A stretch of DNA of 64,000 nucleotides from Bradyrhizobium sp. 195 (GTDB lineage Bacteria > Pseudomonadota > Alphaproteobacteria > Rhizobiales > Xanthobacteraceae): NCBI RefSeq assembly GCF_023101665.1, contig NZ_CP082161.1, forward strand, positions 124,001 to 188,000. The letters run 5' to 3'. Both the position numbers and the translations under genes were made by a program. Below the pieces are notes generated by a model. It was not told the DNA's origin, ran no database searches, and was given only the letters and a program-made list of their open reading frames with translations. Below, piece after piece: positions 43,606-53,129 of the stretch; the first letter of the stretch is position 1, and each line of letters begins with the position of its first letter.

Positions 43606-45000
43606 TCAGGCTCCACTGGCTTGCGATAAAGCGGGCTCACGCGCGGTGCGTGGTGCGGCGAGCTCGCCGAGGAAACTGTAGCGCTCGAGGCTGTCGATCC
43701 GGACAGGCAGGATCTGTCCGATGATGTCGGCCGAGGCCATCACGTGAGCGGGCTGGAGGAATGCGGTGCGGCCGACGATCTGGCCGTCCTTGCGCGCCGG
43801 ACGTTCGAACAGCACGTCGACCGTTGAGCCAATCGCAGCCTTGTTGAAGGCCGATTGCTGGCTGTCGATCAGTTCCTGGAGCCGCTCCAATCGCTGGTCC
43901 ATCTCGGCGGGGGACACCGTCTCCTGCATGTCCGCGGCCGGCGTTCCCGGCCGGGCGGAGTATTTGAACGAATAAGCCGCAGCGTAGCCGATTTGCGTGA
44001 CAAGCGCGAGGGTGGCGAGAAAATCTTGCTCGCTTTCCCCGGGGAAGCCGACGATGAAATCCGATGAAAAAGCAATGTCTTGGCGTGCGGTGCGGAAACG
44101 GTCGATGACCCGCCGGTAATCATCGGCGGTATGTTTCCGGTTCATGGCCGCCAGAATGCGGTCCGAGCCCGACTGCACCGGCAGGTGCACGAACGGCATC
44201 AGGGCACCGAGATTGCGATGGGCTGCAATCAGACTGTCGTCGACGTCGCGGGGATGGCTGGTCGAATAGCGCAGCCGCGCAATGCCGGGAATCGTCGCCA
44301 GATGCTCGAGCAGTCTGCCGAGCGGCCAGACTTTCCCGTCGGGTCCCTCGCCATGATAGGCGTTGACGTTCTGCCCGATCAGCGTGAGCTCGCGCACGCC
44401 GTTGTCGGCCAGCCGCTTCACGTCGTCGACGATCTTCGCGACCGGGCGCGAGACTTCCGAACCGCGCGTGTAGGGCACGACGCAGAAGGTGCAGAACTTG
44501 TCGCAACCTTCCTGCACCGTGACGAAAGCGGAAATGCCGCGCGCGCGGATCGCTGCGGGCTTGGGCTGGGCCAGGAAGCCGAACTTGTCCTCGACCGGAA
44601 ACTCGGTCTCAATCGCGCGGCCTTCGTCGCCGGCGCGCTTCAACAGCTCGGGCAGATGATGATAGCTCTGCGGTCCCACCACGACGTCCACGGCAGGCGC
44701 GCGGCGCACGATTTCCTCGCCCTCAGCCTGCGCCACGCAGCCCGCAACCGCGATCTGCATGGTGCGGCCTCCGCGTGCGGCCTCGTCTTTGGCGACGCGC
44801 AGGCGGCCGAGCTCGGAATAGACCTTTTCCGAGGCCTTCTCGCGGATATGGCAGGTATTGAGGATGACGAGGTCGGCCTCCTCGGCACTGGCCGTCTCCA
44901 CGAATCCTTCCGGAGCCAGCGTGTCCACCATGCGCTGGGCATCGTAGACGTTCATCTGGCAGCCATATGATTTGATGTGCAGCTTGCGCGGCGGCGTCAT
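43606..45000 (-). CDS. miaB: tRNA-2-methylthio-N6-dimethylallyladenosine synthase MiaB
   Basis: This 464-residue radical-SAM methylthiotransferase modifies A37 of tRNAs reading UNN codons. The radical-SAM cluster is in [18 protein letters not shown]. The auxiliary cluster Cys residues are in [25 protein letters not shown] and [14 protein letters not shown]-terminal TRAM domain ([20 protein letters not shown]) binds tRNA. Distinguishing features favour MiaB over RimO (NTCHIREKA). Confidence 0.97.
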   Translation of the reverse strand: MTPPRKLHIKSYGCQMNVYDAQRMVDTLAPEGFVETASAEEADLVILNTCHIREKASEKVYSELGRLRVAKDEAARGGRTMQIAVAGCVAQAEGEEIVRRAPAVDVVVGPQSYHHLPELLKRAGDEGRAIETEFPVEDKFGFLAQPKPAAIRARGISAFVTVQEGCDKFCTFCVVPYTRGSEVSRPVAKIVDDVKRLADNGVRELTLIGQNVNAYHGEGPDGKVWPLGRLLEHLATIPGIARLRYSTSHPRDVDDSLIAAHRNLGALMPFVHLPVQSGSDRILAAMNRKHTADDYRRVIDRFRTARQDIAFSSDFIVGFPGESEQDFLATLALVTQIGYAAAYSFKYSARPGTPAADMQETVSPAEMDQRLERLQELIDSQQSAFNKAAIGSTVDVLFERPARKDGQIVGRTAFLQPAHVMASADIIGQILPVRIDSLERYSFLGELAAPRTAREPALSQASGA

Positions 45001-45080
45001 GGAACCTGGAATTGAGATGGAGGACGGCCCTCAGATATAGGCTGGAGGCGCGAAAATCCAGCAAATGGAGGTATTTGGAT

Positions 45081-45176
45081 TGTCATTCCGGGGCGCGCGT
45101 AGCGCGAACCCGGAATCTCGTGCCAAAACCCCTGGATTCCGGGTTCACGCGCTGTGCGCGTTCCCCGGAATGACGG
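45081..45176. repeat. Intergenic palindromic repeat, related to family F
   Basis: TGTCATTCCGGGGCGCGCG and CGCGTTCCCCGGAATGACGG bracket inner arms CGAACCCGGAATC/GGATTCCGGGTTC. It fills the gap before miaB. Confidence 0.75.
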
Positions 45177-45189
45177 CAATCAGCCGAAA

Positions 45190-45870
45190 TCAGCCCGCCA
45201 AAGCGTCCGCCTCGACCCGCCGGACCAGCTCCGGCAGCTGATGCATGTCGGCAAAGAGCAGATCGGCGCCGGCCTCGCGCAGCGTCTCGGCATAGCCGTC
45301 GCGGCAATGGCTGCCCCCGTAAAAGCCGAATACGGTCATTCCAGCCGCCCGCGCGCCGGCAATCCCGGCCAGGCTGTCCTCGATCACGACGCAGCGCTGG
45401 GGCGGCACGCCCATCTCGTTCGCCGCGAACAGGAACAGGTCCGGTGCCGGCTTGCCGTTCGTCACCTGCGAGGCCGAGAAGATATTCGGCGTGAGGCGCT
45501 CGTAGAGCCCGGTGCTCCCCAGGCTGACGCGCATGCGCTGATGCGAGCCGCTCGAGGCGACGCAGACGCGTTGAGGCACCACATCGAGCACGTCATGAAT
45601 GCCGCGGATCGCTTCGAGGTCGGCCTCGAACGAGCGGAACAGCTCGTCCTGCAGCTCGCCGTGATAGGCTTCGGGCAGCTTGCGGCCGAGCTCGGATTCG
45701 ATCTCGAGATTGGCCTGCCGCGTCGAGCGGCCGAGGAAGCGCGCGAACACCTGGTCCGACGTGATCGGATATCCGTGCCTCGTCAGCACGTCCGCATGCG
45801 CGCGACAGGAAATGACCTCGCTGTCCACGAGCACACCGTCGCAATCGAAGATGATGAGGTCGATGGGCAC
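45190..45870 (-). CDS. HAD-superfamily phosphatase (subfamily IA)
   Basis: The GTG at 45870 gives 226 residues starting PIDLIIFDCDGVLVDSE, with the nucleophile and acid Asp pair in place. Motif II is CVASSGSHQRM, motif III lysine is in GKPAPDLFLFA, and motif IV acidic residues are in CVVIEDSLAGIAGARAAGM. It resembles phosphoglycolate phosphatase/beta-phosphoglucomutase relatives, and the substrate is unknown. It starts 4 bp after the mur stop, so the two genes are coupled. The open frame to its left is mur antisense and was discarded. Confidence 0.92.
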   Translation of the reverse strand: MPIDLIIFDCDGVLVDSEVISCRAHADVLTRHGYPITSDQVFARFLGRSTRQANLEIESELGRKLPEAYHGELQDELFRSFEADLEAIRGIHDVLDVVPQRVCVASSGSHQRMRVSLGSTGLYERLTPNIFSASQVTNGKPAPDLFLFAANEMGVPPQRCVVIEDSLAGIAGARAAGMTVFGFYGGSHCRDGYAETLREAGADLLFADMHQLPELVRRVEADALAG

Positions 45871-45874
45871 TCGA

Positions 45875-46330
45875 CTAGGACGTCGGCTTGTCGTCGTCGA
45901 GTGGGACGCAATAAAGTTCGAGCCGGTGATCCACCAGCTTGTAGCCAAGCTTGCGGGCGATCTCGGCCTGGAGCTTCTCGATCTCTTCGGAGGTGAACTC
46001 AATCACCTTGCCGTCGCGCAGGTTGATGAGGTGGTCGTGATGGCTGTCGCGCATCTGCTCGTAGCGCGCGCGGCCCTCGCGGAAATCATGGCGCTCGATG
46101 ATGCCGGCGTCCTCGAACAGCTTGACGGTTCGATACACGGTAGAGATCGAGATCTTGTCGTCGACGGCGACGCAGCGCCGGTACAGTTCCTCGACATCGG
46201 GATGATCGATCGCCTCCGCGAGCACGCGGGCGATGACGCGGCGCTGCTCGGTCATGCGCATGCCGGTGGCGGCACAGCGCGCCTCGATGCCGGACGCCTT
46301 GGATGCGGAAGAAGGTTTCAGTGCGGTCAT
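45875..46330 (-). CDS. mur: Fur-family regulator, Mur type
   Basis: This 151-residue protein has the Fur HTH (GMRMTEQRRVIARVLAEA and ISISTVYRTVKLFEDAGII) and the metal site HHDHLINLRDGKVIEF. The CxxC that binds structural zinc in E. coli Fur (context LICLDCGKV) is absent here. In Bradyrhizobium this protein, first called Fur, responds to manganese and represses irr and mntH. The irr promoter in this window has a matching hexamer array. I chose the ATG at 46330; a GTG at 46363 is possible. Confidence 0.9.
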   Translation of the reverse strand: MTALKPSSASKASGIEARCAATGMRMTEQRRVIARVLAEAIDHPDVEELYRRCVAVDDKISISTVYRTVKLFEDAGIIERHDFREGRARYEQMRDSHHDHLINLRDGKVIEFTSEEIEKLQAEIARKLGYKLVDHRLELYCVPLDDDKPTS

Positions 46331-46368
46331 GGTTTGTCTGCCTGGCGGGGCGCTTTCTGCCACCGATG

Positions 46369-46854
46369 TTACGACAAGTCACGTCGCATCAGAAGGGCGT
46401 TCAATTGTTCCCCGTTCGGCTGCTTATAGTAGCGTTCGCGGCGCCCGACCACCATGAATCCGGCTCGGTCGTAGAGCCGCCGCGCCGGCTGGTTATTTTC
46501 CTCGACTTCGAGAAATATTGTGCGCACGCCGCGCCCTGCGAGGTGGCCGAGATGGGTCATCAGCAGCGTGCGGGAGAGGCCGCGGCCGCGATAGGCCTCG
46601 TCTACCGCGATCGAGAGGATTTCCGCCTCGTCCGCGCCGATCCGCGACACCGCGAATCCGATGGTCTTGCGCCCGAGGCGCAAGCGATGCACCAGCGTAT
46701 TGCGCTCGCTGACCATGCTCTCGAATTCGCCTTCGCCCCAGCCGCGCGCGAAAGAGGCGCCGTGAAGCTGCGCCAGCCGCGCGGCATCGCGCGCGGACGC
46801 AGGCTCGACGGCGGCGGTGCCGCCGCGCCACCATTCCGACAGCCATCTCATCAT
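46369..46854 (-). CDS. rimI: Ribosomal protein S18-alanine N-acetyltransferase
   Basis: This 161-residue GNAT enzyme has the core AEILSIAVDEAYRGRGLSRTL and EVEENNQPARRLYDRAGFMV, the block typical of RimI. The start (MMRWLSEWWRGG) overlaps the tsaB stop by 4 bp. The tsaB-rimI pair is widely conserved. Residues upstream of this start are antisense of tsaB and were excluded. Confidence 0.92.
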   Translation of the reverse strand: MMRWLSEWWRGGTAAVEPASARDAARLAQLHGASFARGWGEGEFESMVSERNTLVHRLRLGRKTIGFAVSRIGADEAEILSIAVDEAYRGRGLSRTLLMTHLGHLAGRGVRTIFLEVEENNQPARRLYDRAGFMVVGRRERYYKQPNGEQLNALLMRRDLS

Positions 46855-47546
46855 GAGGTTGCGGCTTGTGCTGCAAATGGCGGCTGTGCCGGCGGCTTGG
46901 CGTCGGGCGCTTTCAGATAGAACGGCCGTGCCGGCGTGGTGTCGGGATTGGCGGCGGCGCCGAGCCACGCGACCCAGCTGATGTCGGGCGCGGGTTGCGC
47001 GTCGACCGCGACCGGCTGCGGAATATCCTTCGGCCAACGCTCCGCGAGGATTCCTGCGGCATTGCCGACCAGGTGCGGCGCGCCGAATTGCGAGGCCGTG
47101 ATCGCCTCGTCGATACTGGCGACCTTCGGTCGCACCAGTTGGCTGCCGTCGCCGGCGACGATCTGGAAATAGACATGGTCGTGCCGTGCGTCGATCGCCG
47201 AGATCACGGGCGCCGATTTGCTCTGGCCAACGATGGCGGCGGCATAGGCCGACAAGGTGGTCAGCCCGATCGCCGGCCGCTCGGCCGCGAGCGCAAGGCC
47301 GCGCGCCGCCGAAATGCCGACGCGCAGGCCGGTGAAACTTCCGGGGCCGACGGTGACCGCGATGCGGTCGAGCGAGGTGAAGGCGAGATTGGCCGATTGC
47401 ATGACGCGCGCGATCATCGGCATCAAGGCCTCGGCATGGCCGCGCTTCATGAGAAGCTGCTCCTGCGCGAGGAGCTCGCCGGCGTCGGTGTCCAGTACCG
47501 CGACGGAGCAGGCGTCGAGCGCAGTATCGATGGCGAGGATCAGCAT
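46851..47546 (-). CDS. tsaB: tRNA threonylcarbamoyladenosine synthesis protein TsaB
   Basis: This 231-residue ASKHA-fold protein is a scaffold partner of TsaD in t6A37 synthesis. The N-terminal ILAIDTALDACSVAVL phosphate-loop-like segment and the helix region TVGPGSFTGLRVGISAARGL are diagnostic. It is first in the tsaB-rimI pair upstream of mur. Confidence 0.95.
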   Translation of the reverse strand: MLILAIDTALDACSVAVLDTDAGELLAQEQLLMKRGHAEALMPMIARVMQSANLAFTSLDRIAVTVGPGSFTGLRVGISAARGLALAAERPAIGLTTLSAYAAAIVGQSKSAPVISAIDARHDHVYFQIVAGDGSQLVRPKVASIDEAITASQFGAPHLVGNAAGILAERWPKDIPQPVAVDAQPAPDISWVAWLGAAANPDTTPARPFYLKAPDAKPPAQPPFAAQAATS

Positions 47547-47548
47547 GG

Positions 47549-47627
47549 AAAAGCGAATGGCGAGTGGCGAATGGGGAGCAGTCTAGCGAACCAAGCGTCT
47601 ATCCGCCATTCGTCATTCACAATTCGT
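47549..47627. repeat. AT-richer tandem/inverted repeat (GCGAATGGCGAGTGGCGAAT)
   Basis: GCGAATGGCGAGTGGCGAAT on the left and CCGCCATTCGTCATTCACAA on the right form an imperfect inverted repeat containing short tandem units. It lies directly upstream of tsaB. Confidence 0.45.
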
Positions 47628-47650
47628 AGCCCCTGATTGCGCCGCATTTC

Positions 47651-47738
47651 GTAGGGTGGGCAAAGGCGTTCTTGCGCCGTGCCCACCACTTTTGTCGCCG
47701 AAAGAAACGGTGGGCACGCCTAGCTTTGCCCACCCTAC
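47651..47738. repeat. Intergenic palindromic repeat, family G
   Basis: GTAGGGTGGGCAAAGGCG and its inverted counterpart TAGCTTTGCCCACCCTAC flank GTGCCCACCA/CGGTGGGCAC. It matches 18220-18311. Confidence 0.8.
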
Positions 47739-47745
47739 GGCACCT

Positions 47746-48315
47746 CTACATCGGCCGGACTTCGACCACATCGGGCACGAAATGCTTCAAAAGGTTCTGG
47801 ATGCCGTGCTGGAGCGTTGCGGTCGATGACGGGCAGCCGGAGCAGGCGCCCTTCATGTTGAGATAGACGATGCCGTCCTTGAAGCCGCGGAAGGTGATGT
47901 CGCCGCCGTCATTGGCGACCGCCGGCCGCACGCGGGTCTCGATCAGATCCTTAATCATGTCGACCGTTTCGGCATCGGCCTCGTCGAAGAACTCGTCCTC
48001 GTCGTCGAGATCGGCATCGCCTTGCGCCGCGCCGTCGGCGAGCAGCGGCGCGCCGGACATGTAGTGCTCCATGATGGCACCGAGGATTGCGGGCTTGAGC
48101 TGCTGCCATTCACCGTTCGCCTTGGTCACGGTGATGAAATCCGATCCGTAGAACACGCCGGTGACGCCGGGCACCTCGAACAATTTTTCGGCCAGCGGCG
48201 AGCGCGTCGCCGATTCGCGGCTCGCAAATTCCATCGGGCTGCCGTCGACCACGACGCGGCCGGGAATGAACTTCAGCGTGGCGGGATTGGGGGTGGCTTC
48301 GGTTTGAATGAACAT
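47746..48315 (-). CDS. NifU-family Fe-S scaffold protein (Nfu)
   Basis: The ATG at 48315 follows GGAGAAA and gives 189 residues. The N-terminal Nfu domain begins MFIQTEATPNPATLKFIPG, and the C-terminal NifU domain holds the CxxC motif that binds the cluster in NMKGACSGCPSSTATLQHGI. A short acidic linker (DADLDDEDEFFDEADAE) joins them. It carries [4Fe-4S] clusters to target apoproteins. Confidence 0.95.
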   Translation of the reverse strand: MFIQTEATPNPATLKFIPGRVVVDGSPMEFASRESATRSPLAEKLFEVPGVTGVFYGSDFITVTKANGEWQQLKPAILGAIMEHYMSGAPLLADGAAQGDADLDDEDEFFDEADAETVDMIKDLIETRVRPAVANDGGDITFRGFKDGIVYLNMKGACSGCPSSTATLQHGIQNLLKHFVPDVVEVRPM

Positions 48316-48443
48316 GGCTTTCTCCAGACGTCGCCGGTTCAAGGCCGGCGCGTGCTCTATCCACTAGCAGATGGCGACGGCGAACGCACGATCAAGGGGG
48401 CGGGAGCTAGTTTGACCATTATATCAGCGGGTTAGGTGGACTT

Positions 48444-48588
48444 TTACCCTCCCCTGGAGGGGGAGGGTCGGCGCGAAGCGCCGGGGTGGGGTGATCTCTC
48501 CACACGGGCACTGTTCCAGGCGGAGGGACCGTCACCCCACCCTGCTCGCGCGACGCGCGCTCGACCCTCCCCCTCCAGGGGAGGGTAA
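48444..48588. repeat. Large intergenic inverted repeat, family H (TTACCCTCCCCTGGAGGGGG)
   Basis: The outer arms TTACCCTCCCCTGGAGGG and CCCTCCAGGGGAGGGTAA are themselves palindromic, and they enclose a second pair GGGGTGGGGTGA/TCACCCCACCC. The total is about 145 bp with no gene. Confidence 0.8.
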
Positions 48589-48600
48589 GAGGCACCGTCG

Positions 48601-49095
48601 CTACGACAGCGAATCCACGCTTTGGTCGCTCAGCGCGCCGGAAATGATCGTCACCGGGATCGGGAACGTCCCCACCGCGTGCGCAAGCAGGGCGACCAGG
48701 GGGCCCGGCCCTTCCGCGCCGGGATTGGCGGCGAGTACCAGCATGGCGATGTCAGGATCCTCGTCGATCACCGCGAGCATTTGCTCCATCGCCGCGCCCT
48801 CACGGATGACCCGTTCCGGCGTGATCGCGGCGATGCCGTTGGCGCGGCCGGCGGCGCGGTCGAGTGCGGCCTCCGCTGCTTCCTGCGCCTCGGCGCGCAT
48901 GATGTCGGCGACCCCCAGCCATTCCTGGCTCTGCTGTTCGGGCTCGATGATGCGCAGCATCACCACGCCGCCGCCGGCGCGGATCGCCCAGCGGCTGGCG
49001 TAATAGACCGCGCGATCCCATTCGGCGGTGTCATCGACGATGACGAGGCATTTGGGCTTGTGACCCGGCTCGAAGCAAAGTCGCTTGCTGGTCAT
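48601..49095 (-). CDS. Universal stress protein (UspA-like)
   Basis: This 164-residue protein has the Usp fold: KCLVIVDDTAEWDRAVYYAS at the start, an acidic middle and AMLVLAANPGAEGPGPLVAL followed by TIISGALSDQS. The classical ATP motif G-x2-G-x9-G is only partly present. The start at 49095 gives the usual length. It is probably a stress-induced cytosolic protein. Confidence 0.88.
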   Translation of the reverse strand: MTSKRLCFEPGHKPKCLVIVDDTAEWDRAVYYASRWAIRAGGGVVMLRIIEPEQQSQEWLGVADIMRAEAQEAAEAALDRAAGRANGIAAITPERVIREGAAMEQMLAVIDEDPDIAMLVLAANPGAEGPGPLVALLAHAVGTFPIPVTIISGALSDQSVDSLS

Positions 49096-49187
49096 GCATG
49101 TCCCGGAATGTGCAGGGACGGCATGCTGCCACACTCCCGCAGCGTTGGGGAGAGGAGATGCGGCCGGCGCGCCGGCGCCGACCGTCT

Positions 49188-50240
49188 CTAGCGCCGGTAG
49201 ATGAAGCCGACGATATCCTTGGAGAGCTTCATCGTCTCGTCGGCGATGGCGCGGGCGCGGTCGGCGCCGTCGTTCAGGGTCGCGTCGATGTGGCCGGGGT
49301 CGGCGACGAGGCGCTTCATCTCGCCGGCGATCGGCGCGAGCTTGGTGACGCACAGCTCCGCCAGCGCGTTCTTGAAGCTGGAGAACTGGCCGCCGCCGAA
49401 TTCACGCAGCACGTCGGCCTTGGCGCGGCCGGAGAGCGCGGCGAAGATGCCGACGAGATTGTCGGCTTCGGGGCGGGCTTCCAGGCCCTTCTCTTCTGAC
49501 GGCAGCGGTTCCGGATCGGTCTTCGCCTTGCGGATCTTCTGCGCGATGGTGTCGGCATCGTCGGTCAAATTGATGCGCGAATTGTCCGACGCGTCCGACT
49601 TCGACATCTTCTTGGTGCCGTCGCGCAAGCTCATTACGCGCGTCGCCGGGCCCGTGATCAGGGGTTCCGGCAGCGGGAAGAACAGGCCGTCATTGGCGCC
49701 CTGGGCGCGAATGGAATCGCCGAAATCGTTGTTGAACTTCTGCGCGATGTCGCGCGAGAGCTCGAGGTGCTGCTTCTGGTCCTCGCCGACCGGCACGTGA
49801 GTTGCGCGGTACAGCAGGATGTCGGCCGCCATCAGCACGGGATAGTCGAACAGCCCGACCGACGCATTCTCGCGATCCTTGCCGGCCTTTTCCTTGAACT
49901 GGGTCATGCGGCCGAGCCAGCCCATGCGCGCGACGCAGTTGAAGATCCAGGCAAGCTCGGCATGGCCCGAGACCTGGCTCTGGTTGAACACGATGTGCTT
50001 CTTCGGATCGATGCCGGCCGCGATGAACGCCGCGGTGACCTCGCGGGTGTTGCGGGTGAGCTCGGCCGGGCCGCCCCAGACGTCGACGCCTTGCGTGATC
50101 GCGTGCATGTCGACGACGCAATAGATGCAGCTGTGGGTTTCCTGCATCTTCACGAAGTTGACGATCGCGCCGAGGTAATTGCCGAGATGCAGATTGCCCG
50201 TCGGCTGGACGCCCGAAAAAACCCGTTCAACGAATGGCAT
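49188..50240 (-). CDS. trpS: Tryptophanyl-tRNA synthetase
   Basis: This 350-residue class I synthetase charges tRNA-Trp. The HIGH-like motif is in [17 protein letters not shown] and the KMSKS motif in [16 protein letters not shown]. The Trp-binding loop context [20 protein letters not shown] is typical. The ATG at 50240 follows GGGAAAG; an ATG five codons earlier is possible. It follows murJ on the same strand. Confidence 0.97.
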   Translation of the reverse strand: MPFVERVFSGVQPTGNLHLGNYLGAIVNFVKMQETHSCIYCVVDMHAITQGVDVWGGPAELTRNTREVTAAFIAAGIDPKKHIVFNQSQVSGHAELAWIFNCVARMGWLGRMTQFKEKAGKDRENASVGLFDYPVLMAADILLYRATHVPVGEDQKQHLELSRDIAQKFNNDFGDSIRAQGANDGLFFPLPEPLITGPATRVMSLRDGTKKMSKSDASDNSRINLTDDADTIAQKIRKAKTDPEPLPSEEKGLEARPEADNLVGIFAALSGRAKADVLREFGGGQFSSFKNALAELCVTKLAPIAGEMKRLVADPGHIDATLNDGADRARAIADETMKLSKDIVGFIYRR

Positions 50241-50321
50241 GGTCAGCTTTCCCATAGGTATTCGGCCGTCGTTTCCAACAGCGGCGCTGCCCCGTCAAGG
50301 GTATTTCGCTGCGCTCGCGGT

Positions 50322-51854
50322 TTAGGTGGGCCGTTTCAACGCGTTAACCGCCTCGCGCCAGGAAGCTGCGCCGAAGATTTGCAGAAGCAGGCCATAGACC
50401 GCCATTCCGGCTCCGATCTGCACGCCCAGCGCGACGAATTTGATGAAGCCATGGGTCTCGGCAGGCACGAGGCCCACGGTGAGCCAGAGCAGGGCGCCCA
50501 TGGCGGCTGCGGCGAGCACGATCCGCGGCAGCCGCTTGCGGGCGGTGGCATCGACCGAGAAGCCGAACTCGGCCGTGCCTTTGCGGAGCAGCGAGAGTGC
50601 GCTGGTCCAGGCGCCGGCCGCAATGCTCGCGGCGATCCCGCTCGCGCCGAAGACATGGCCGAGCAGAACCGCGAGCGCGACCGCAACCACGAAGCCTTTG
50701 GCTGTGGCGAGCAGCGGCGTCATCGTGTCGCTGCGGGCATAGAAGGCCGGCGACAGCGCCTTGATCAGGACGTGGGCGGGCAGGCCAAGCGCCAGCCACA
50801 TCAGCGCATGCGCGGTCGCCGCGCTGTCCGCCGCGCCGAAGGCACCATGCTCGAACAACAGCCGGACGATCGGCTCGGCCAGCACGATCAGGCCGAGCGT
50901 CGCCGGTAGCGCCAGCCCGGTCGCAAGCTCCAGCGCACGGGATTCCGCATGCGCCACCGCCTCGCGGTCGGAGCTGGCGATGGCGCGCGTCAGCTCCGGC
51001 ACCAGCACGGTGCCCATGGCGACGCCGACGATGCCGAGCGGCAGCTCGATCAGCCGGTTGGCGAAATAGAGCCAGGACACCGCGGAGGGCGTCGCGGATG
51101 CGATGATAGCACCGGCCACCATCAGCCATTGCGGGCCGGAGCTTGCGATCATGCCGGGGATAGCCTTGGCGAAGAAGCCGCGCATCTCCTTGTCGAAACT
51201 GATGCGCAGCGGCGTGGCGAGGCGCGCACTCCGCTGCGACAGCAACATCAGGAGTTGCAGCAGGCCGGCAAGTCCGACGGTCGCCGCCAGCATCCACGCC
51301 GCGAAGGTCGCGTCGGCATGTCCGACGAGCAGCGCTGCGATCGCGACGATCAGCGCGATGTTGAACAGGAGCGGCGAGAAGGCGGTCAGCGCAAAGCGCC
51401 CCTGCGCGTTGAGCAGGCCCATCAGCACCGTGACCGGCCCGGCAAAGGCGAGATAGGGCAGCATCAGCCGCGCGTTCGCGACGGCGAGGTCGAGCGTGGC
51501 GCTGCCGAGAAAGCCCGGCGCGATGATCGTGATGACCAGCGGCATGACCAGCGCAATGGCGGCCGAGATCGCGATCAGGACCACGCTGACGGTGCCGAGC
51601 ACGCGTCCGGCGAATGCGGAAGCGGCCGCCGCGCCATCGCGGTCCCTGACGCGCAGCCAGGCCGGGATCAGCGCCGCATTCAGCGCCCCCTCGCTGAGCA
51701 GCCGGCGCACCACATTGACGAGCTGGAACGCCGCCAGAAACGCGTCCGCCACGGCGCCGGTGCCGAGCAGCGCCGCGATCAGGGAATCGCGGGCAAAGCC
51801 CAGCAGCCGCGAGGCCAGCGTTCCCGTCGAGACGGTCAGGAAGGAGCGGATCAT
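50322..51854 (-). CDS. murJ: Lipid II flippase MurJ
   Basis: This 510-residue inner-membrane protein of the MOP/MVF family moves lipid II across the membrane for peptidoglycan synthesis. The start MIRSFLTVSTGTLASRLLGF leads into about 14 predicted helices, with the family motif LLSEGALNAALIPAW and WLYFANRLIELPLGIVGVA. The ATG at 51854 removes a 40-residue non-conserved extension. Confidence 0.96.
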   Translation of the reverse strand: MIRSFLTVSTGTLASRLLGFARDSLIAALLGTGAVADAFLAAFQLVNVVRRLLSEGALNAALIPAWLRVRDRDGAAAASAFAGRVLGTVSVVLIAISAAIALVMPLVITIIAPGFLGSATLDLAVANARLMLPYLAFAGPVTVLMGLLNAQGRFALTAFSPLLFNIALIVAIAALLVGHADATFAAWMLAATVGLAGLLQLLMLLSQRSARLATPLRISFDKEMRGFFAKAIPGMIASSGPQWLMVAGAIIASATPSAVSWLYFANRLIELPLGIVGVAMGTVLVPELTRAIASSDREAVAHAESRALELATGLALPATLGLIVLAEPIVRLLFEHGAFGAADSAATAHALMWLALGLPAHVLIKALSPAFYARSDTMTPLLATAKGFVVAVALAVLLGHVFGASGIAASIAAGAWTSALSLLRKGTAEFGFSVDATARKRLPRIVLAAAAMGALLWLTVGLVPAETHGFIKFVALGVQIGAGMAVYGLLLQIFGAASWREAVNALKRPT

Positions 51855-51979
51855 CGGCCCTTTATAATACCGTTGCTTGCCCGTGCGGGCCCGGTCGTGA
51901 TAGGCCGCGAGCCAGATTTCAGGCCGACAGGAAGCGGATTTCCGCTGGGATCGCAATCCGCCAAACAGGATCAAGGTGA

Positions 51980-52981
51980 ATGGCTGACGTGAAATATGAC
52001 GTTCTCGGCATCGGCAACGCGCTGTTCGACGTGCTGGTCAGGACCGACGAGGCCTTCTTGGCCAAGCACGGCATGACCAAGGGCAGCATGTCCCTGATCG
52101 ACGAGGCGCGGGCGGCGGCGATTTACAAGGACATGGGGCCGGCCACGGAAGTCTCGGGGGGATCGGCCGCCAACACCATCGTCGGCATCGGCAGCCTGGG
52201 GGCACGTGCCGCCTATGTCGGCAAGGTCAAGGACGACCAGATCGGCAAGCTCTACGTCCACGATATCCGCGCTGCCGGCGTCGCCTTCAACACGCCCGCC
52301 GCGACGGACGGTCCCGCCACCGGTTGCTCCTACATCCTGGTCACGGATGACGGCGAGCGCACCATGAATACCTATCTCGGCGCGGCGCAGGATCTGTCGC
52401 CCGCCGATATCGATCCGGCCGAGATCGCCGGCGCCGGCATCGTCTATCTCGAAGGCTATCTCTGGGACCCCAAGAACGCCAAGGACGCCTTCGTCAAGGC
52501 GGCCAAGATCGCTCATGATGCCAAGCGCAAGGTGGCGCTGACATTGTCGGATTCCTTCTGTGTCGACCGCTATCGCGACGAGTTCCTGTCCTTGATGCGC
52601 AACGGCACCGTCGACATCGTGTTCGCCAACGAGTCCGAGCTGCACTCGCTCTACATGACCTCGGATTTCGACACCGCGCTGAAGCAGCTGCGCAACGACG
52701 TCAATCTCGGAATCGTCACCCGCAGCGAGAAGGGCTGCATGGTGGTGTCGGTGGAAGACGCCGTCGCCGCGCCGGCCTTCCCGGTCAACAAGGTGGTCGA
52801 CACCACCGGCGCCGGCGACCTCTTCGCCGCAGGCTTCCTCTATGGCCTGGCGCGCAACCTCGCCTACAAGCAGTGCGGCGAGCTCGGCGCGCTCGCAGCC
52901 GCCGAAGTGATCCAGCACATCGGCGCGCGGCCGCAAGTGTCGTTGAAGGAGCTCGCCGGGCAGCGCGGGCTGACGGCTTAG
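51980..52981 (+). CDS. PfkB-family sugar/adenosine kinase
   Basis: This 333-residue ribokinase-fold enzyme starts KYDVLGIGNALFDVLVR. The first PfkB signature area is EVSGGSAANTIVGIGSLGAR, and the second (anion hole and catalytic Asp) is VVDTTGAGDLFAAGFLYGL. It resembles bacterial adenosine kinases, but the substrate is not proven. It is divergent from murJ with 125 bp between. Confidence 0.93.
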   Translation: MADVKYDVLGIGNALFDVLVRTDEAFLAKHGMTKGSMSLIDEARAAAIYKDMGPATEVSGGSAANTIVGIGSLGARAAYVGKVKDDQIGKLYVHDIRAAGVAFNTPAATDGPATGCSYILVTDDGERTMNTYLGAAQDLSPADIDPAEIAGAGIVYLEGYLWDPKNAKDAFVKAAKIAHDAKRKVALTLSDSFCVDRYRDEFLSLMRNGTVDIVFANESELHSLYMTSDFDTALKQLRNDVNLGIVTRSEKGCMVVSVEDAVAAPAFPVNKVVDTTGAGDLFAAGFLYGLARNLAYKQCGELGALAAAEVIQHIGARPQVSLKELAGQRGLTA

Positions 52982-52998
52982 TCTAGCCTCAATCTCCG

Positions 52999-53103
52999 CT
53001 GTCATCGCCCGACTCGATCGGGCGATCCAGTATTCCAGAGACTGTAGTGGGATACGGAGAAGCCGCGGCGTACTGGATTCCCCGCCTTCGCGGGGAATGA
53101 CGG
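52999..53103. repeat. Intergenic palindromic repeat, family F
   Basis: CTGTCATCGCCCGACTCGAT and CGCCTTCGCGGGGAATGACGG bound a core with ATCCAGTATTCCAGAGA. It is a close, uninterrupted version of the copy hit by the IS at 60928-62306. Confidence 0.8.
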
Positions 53104-53129
53104 TGTTGGCGTAGCGCGAGTTTAGCCCC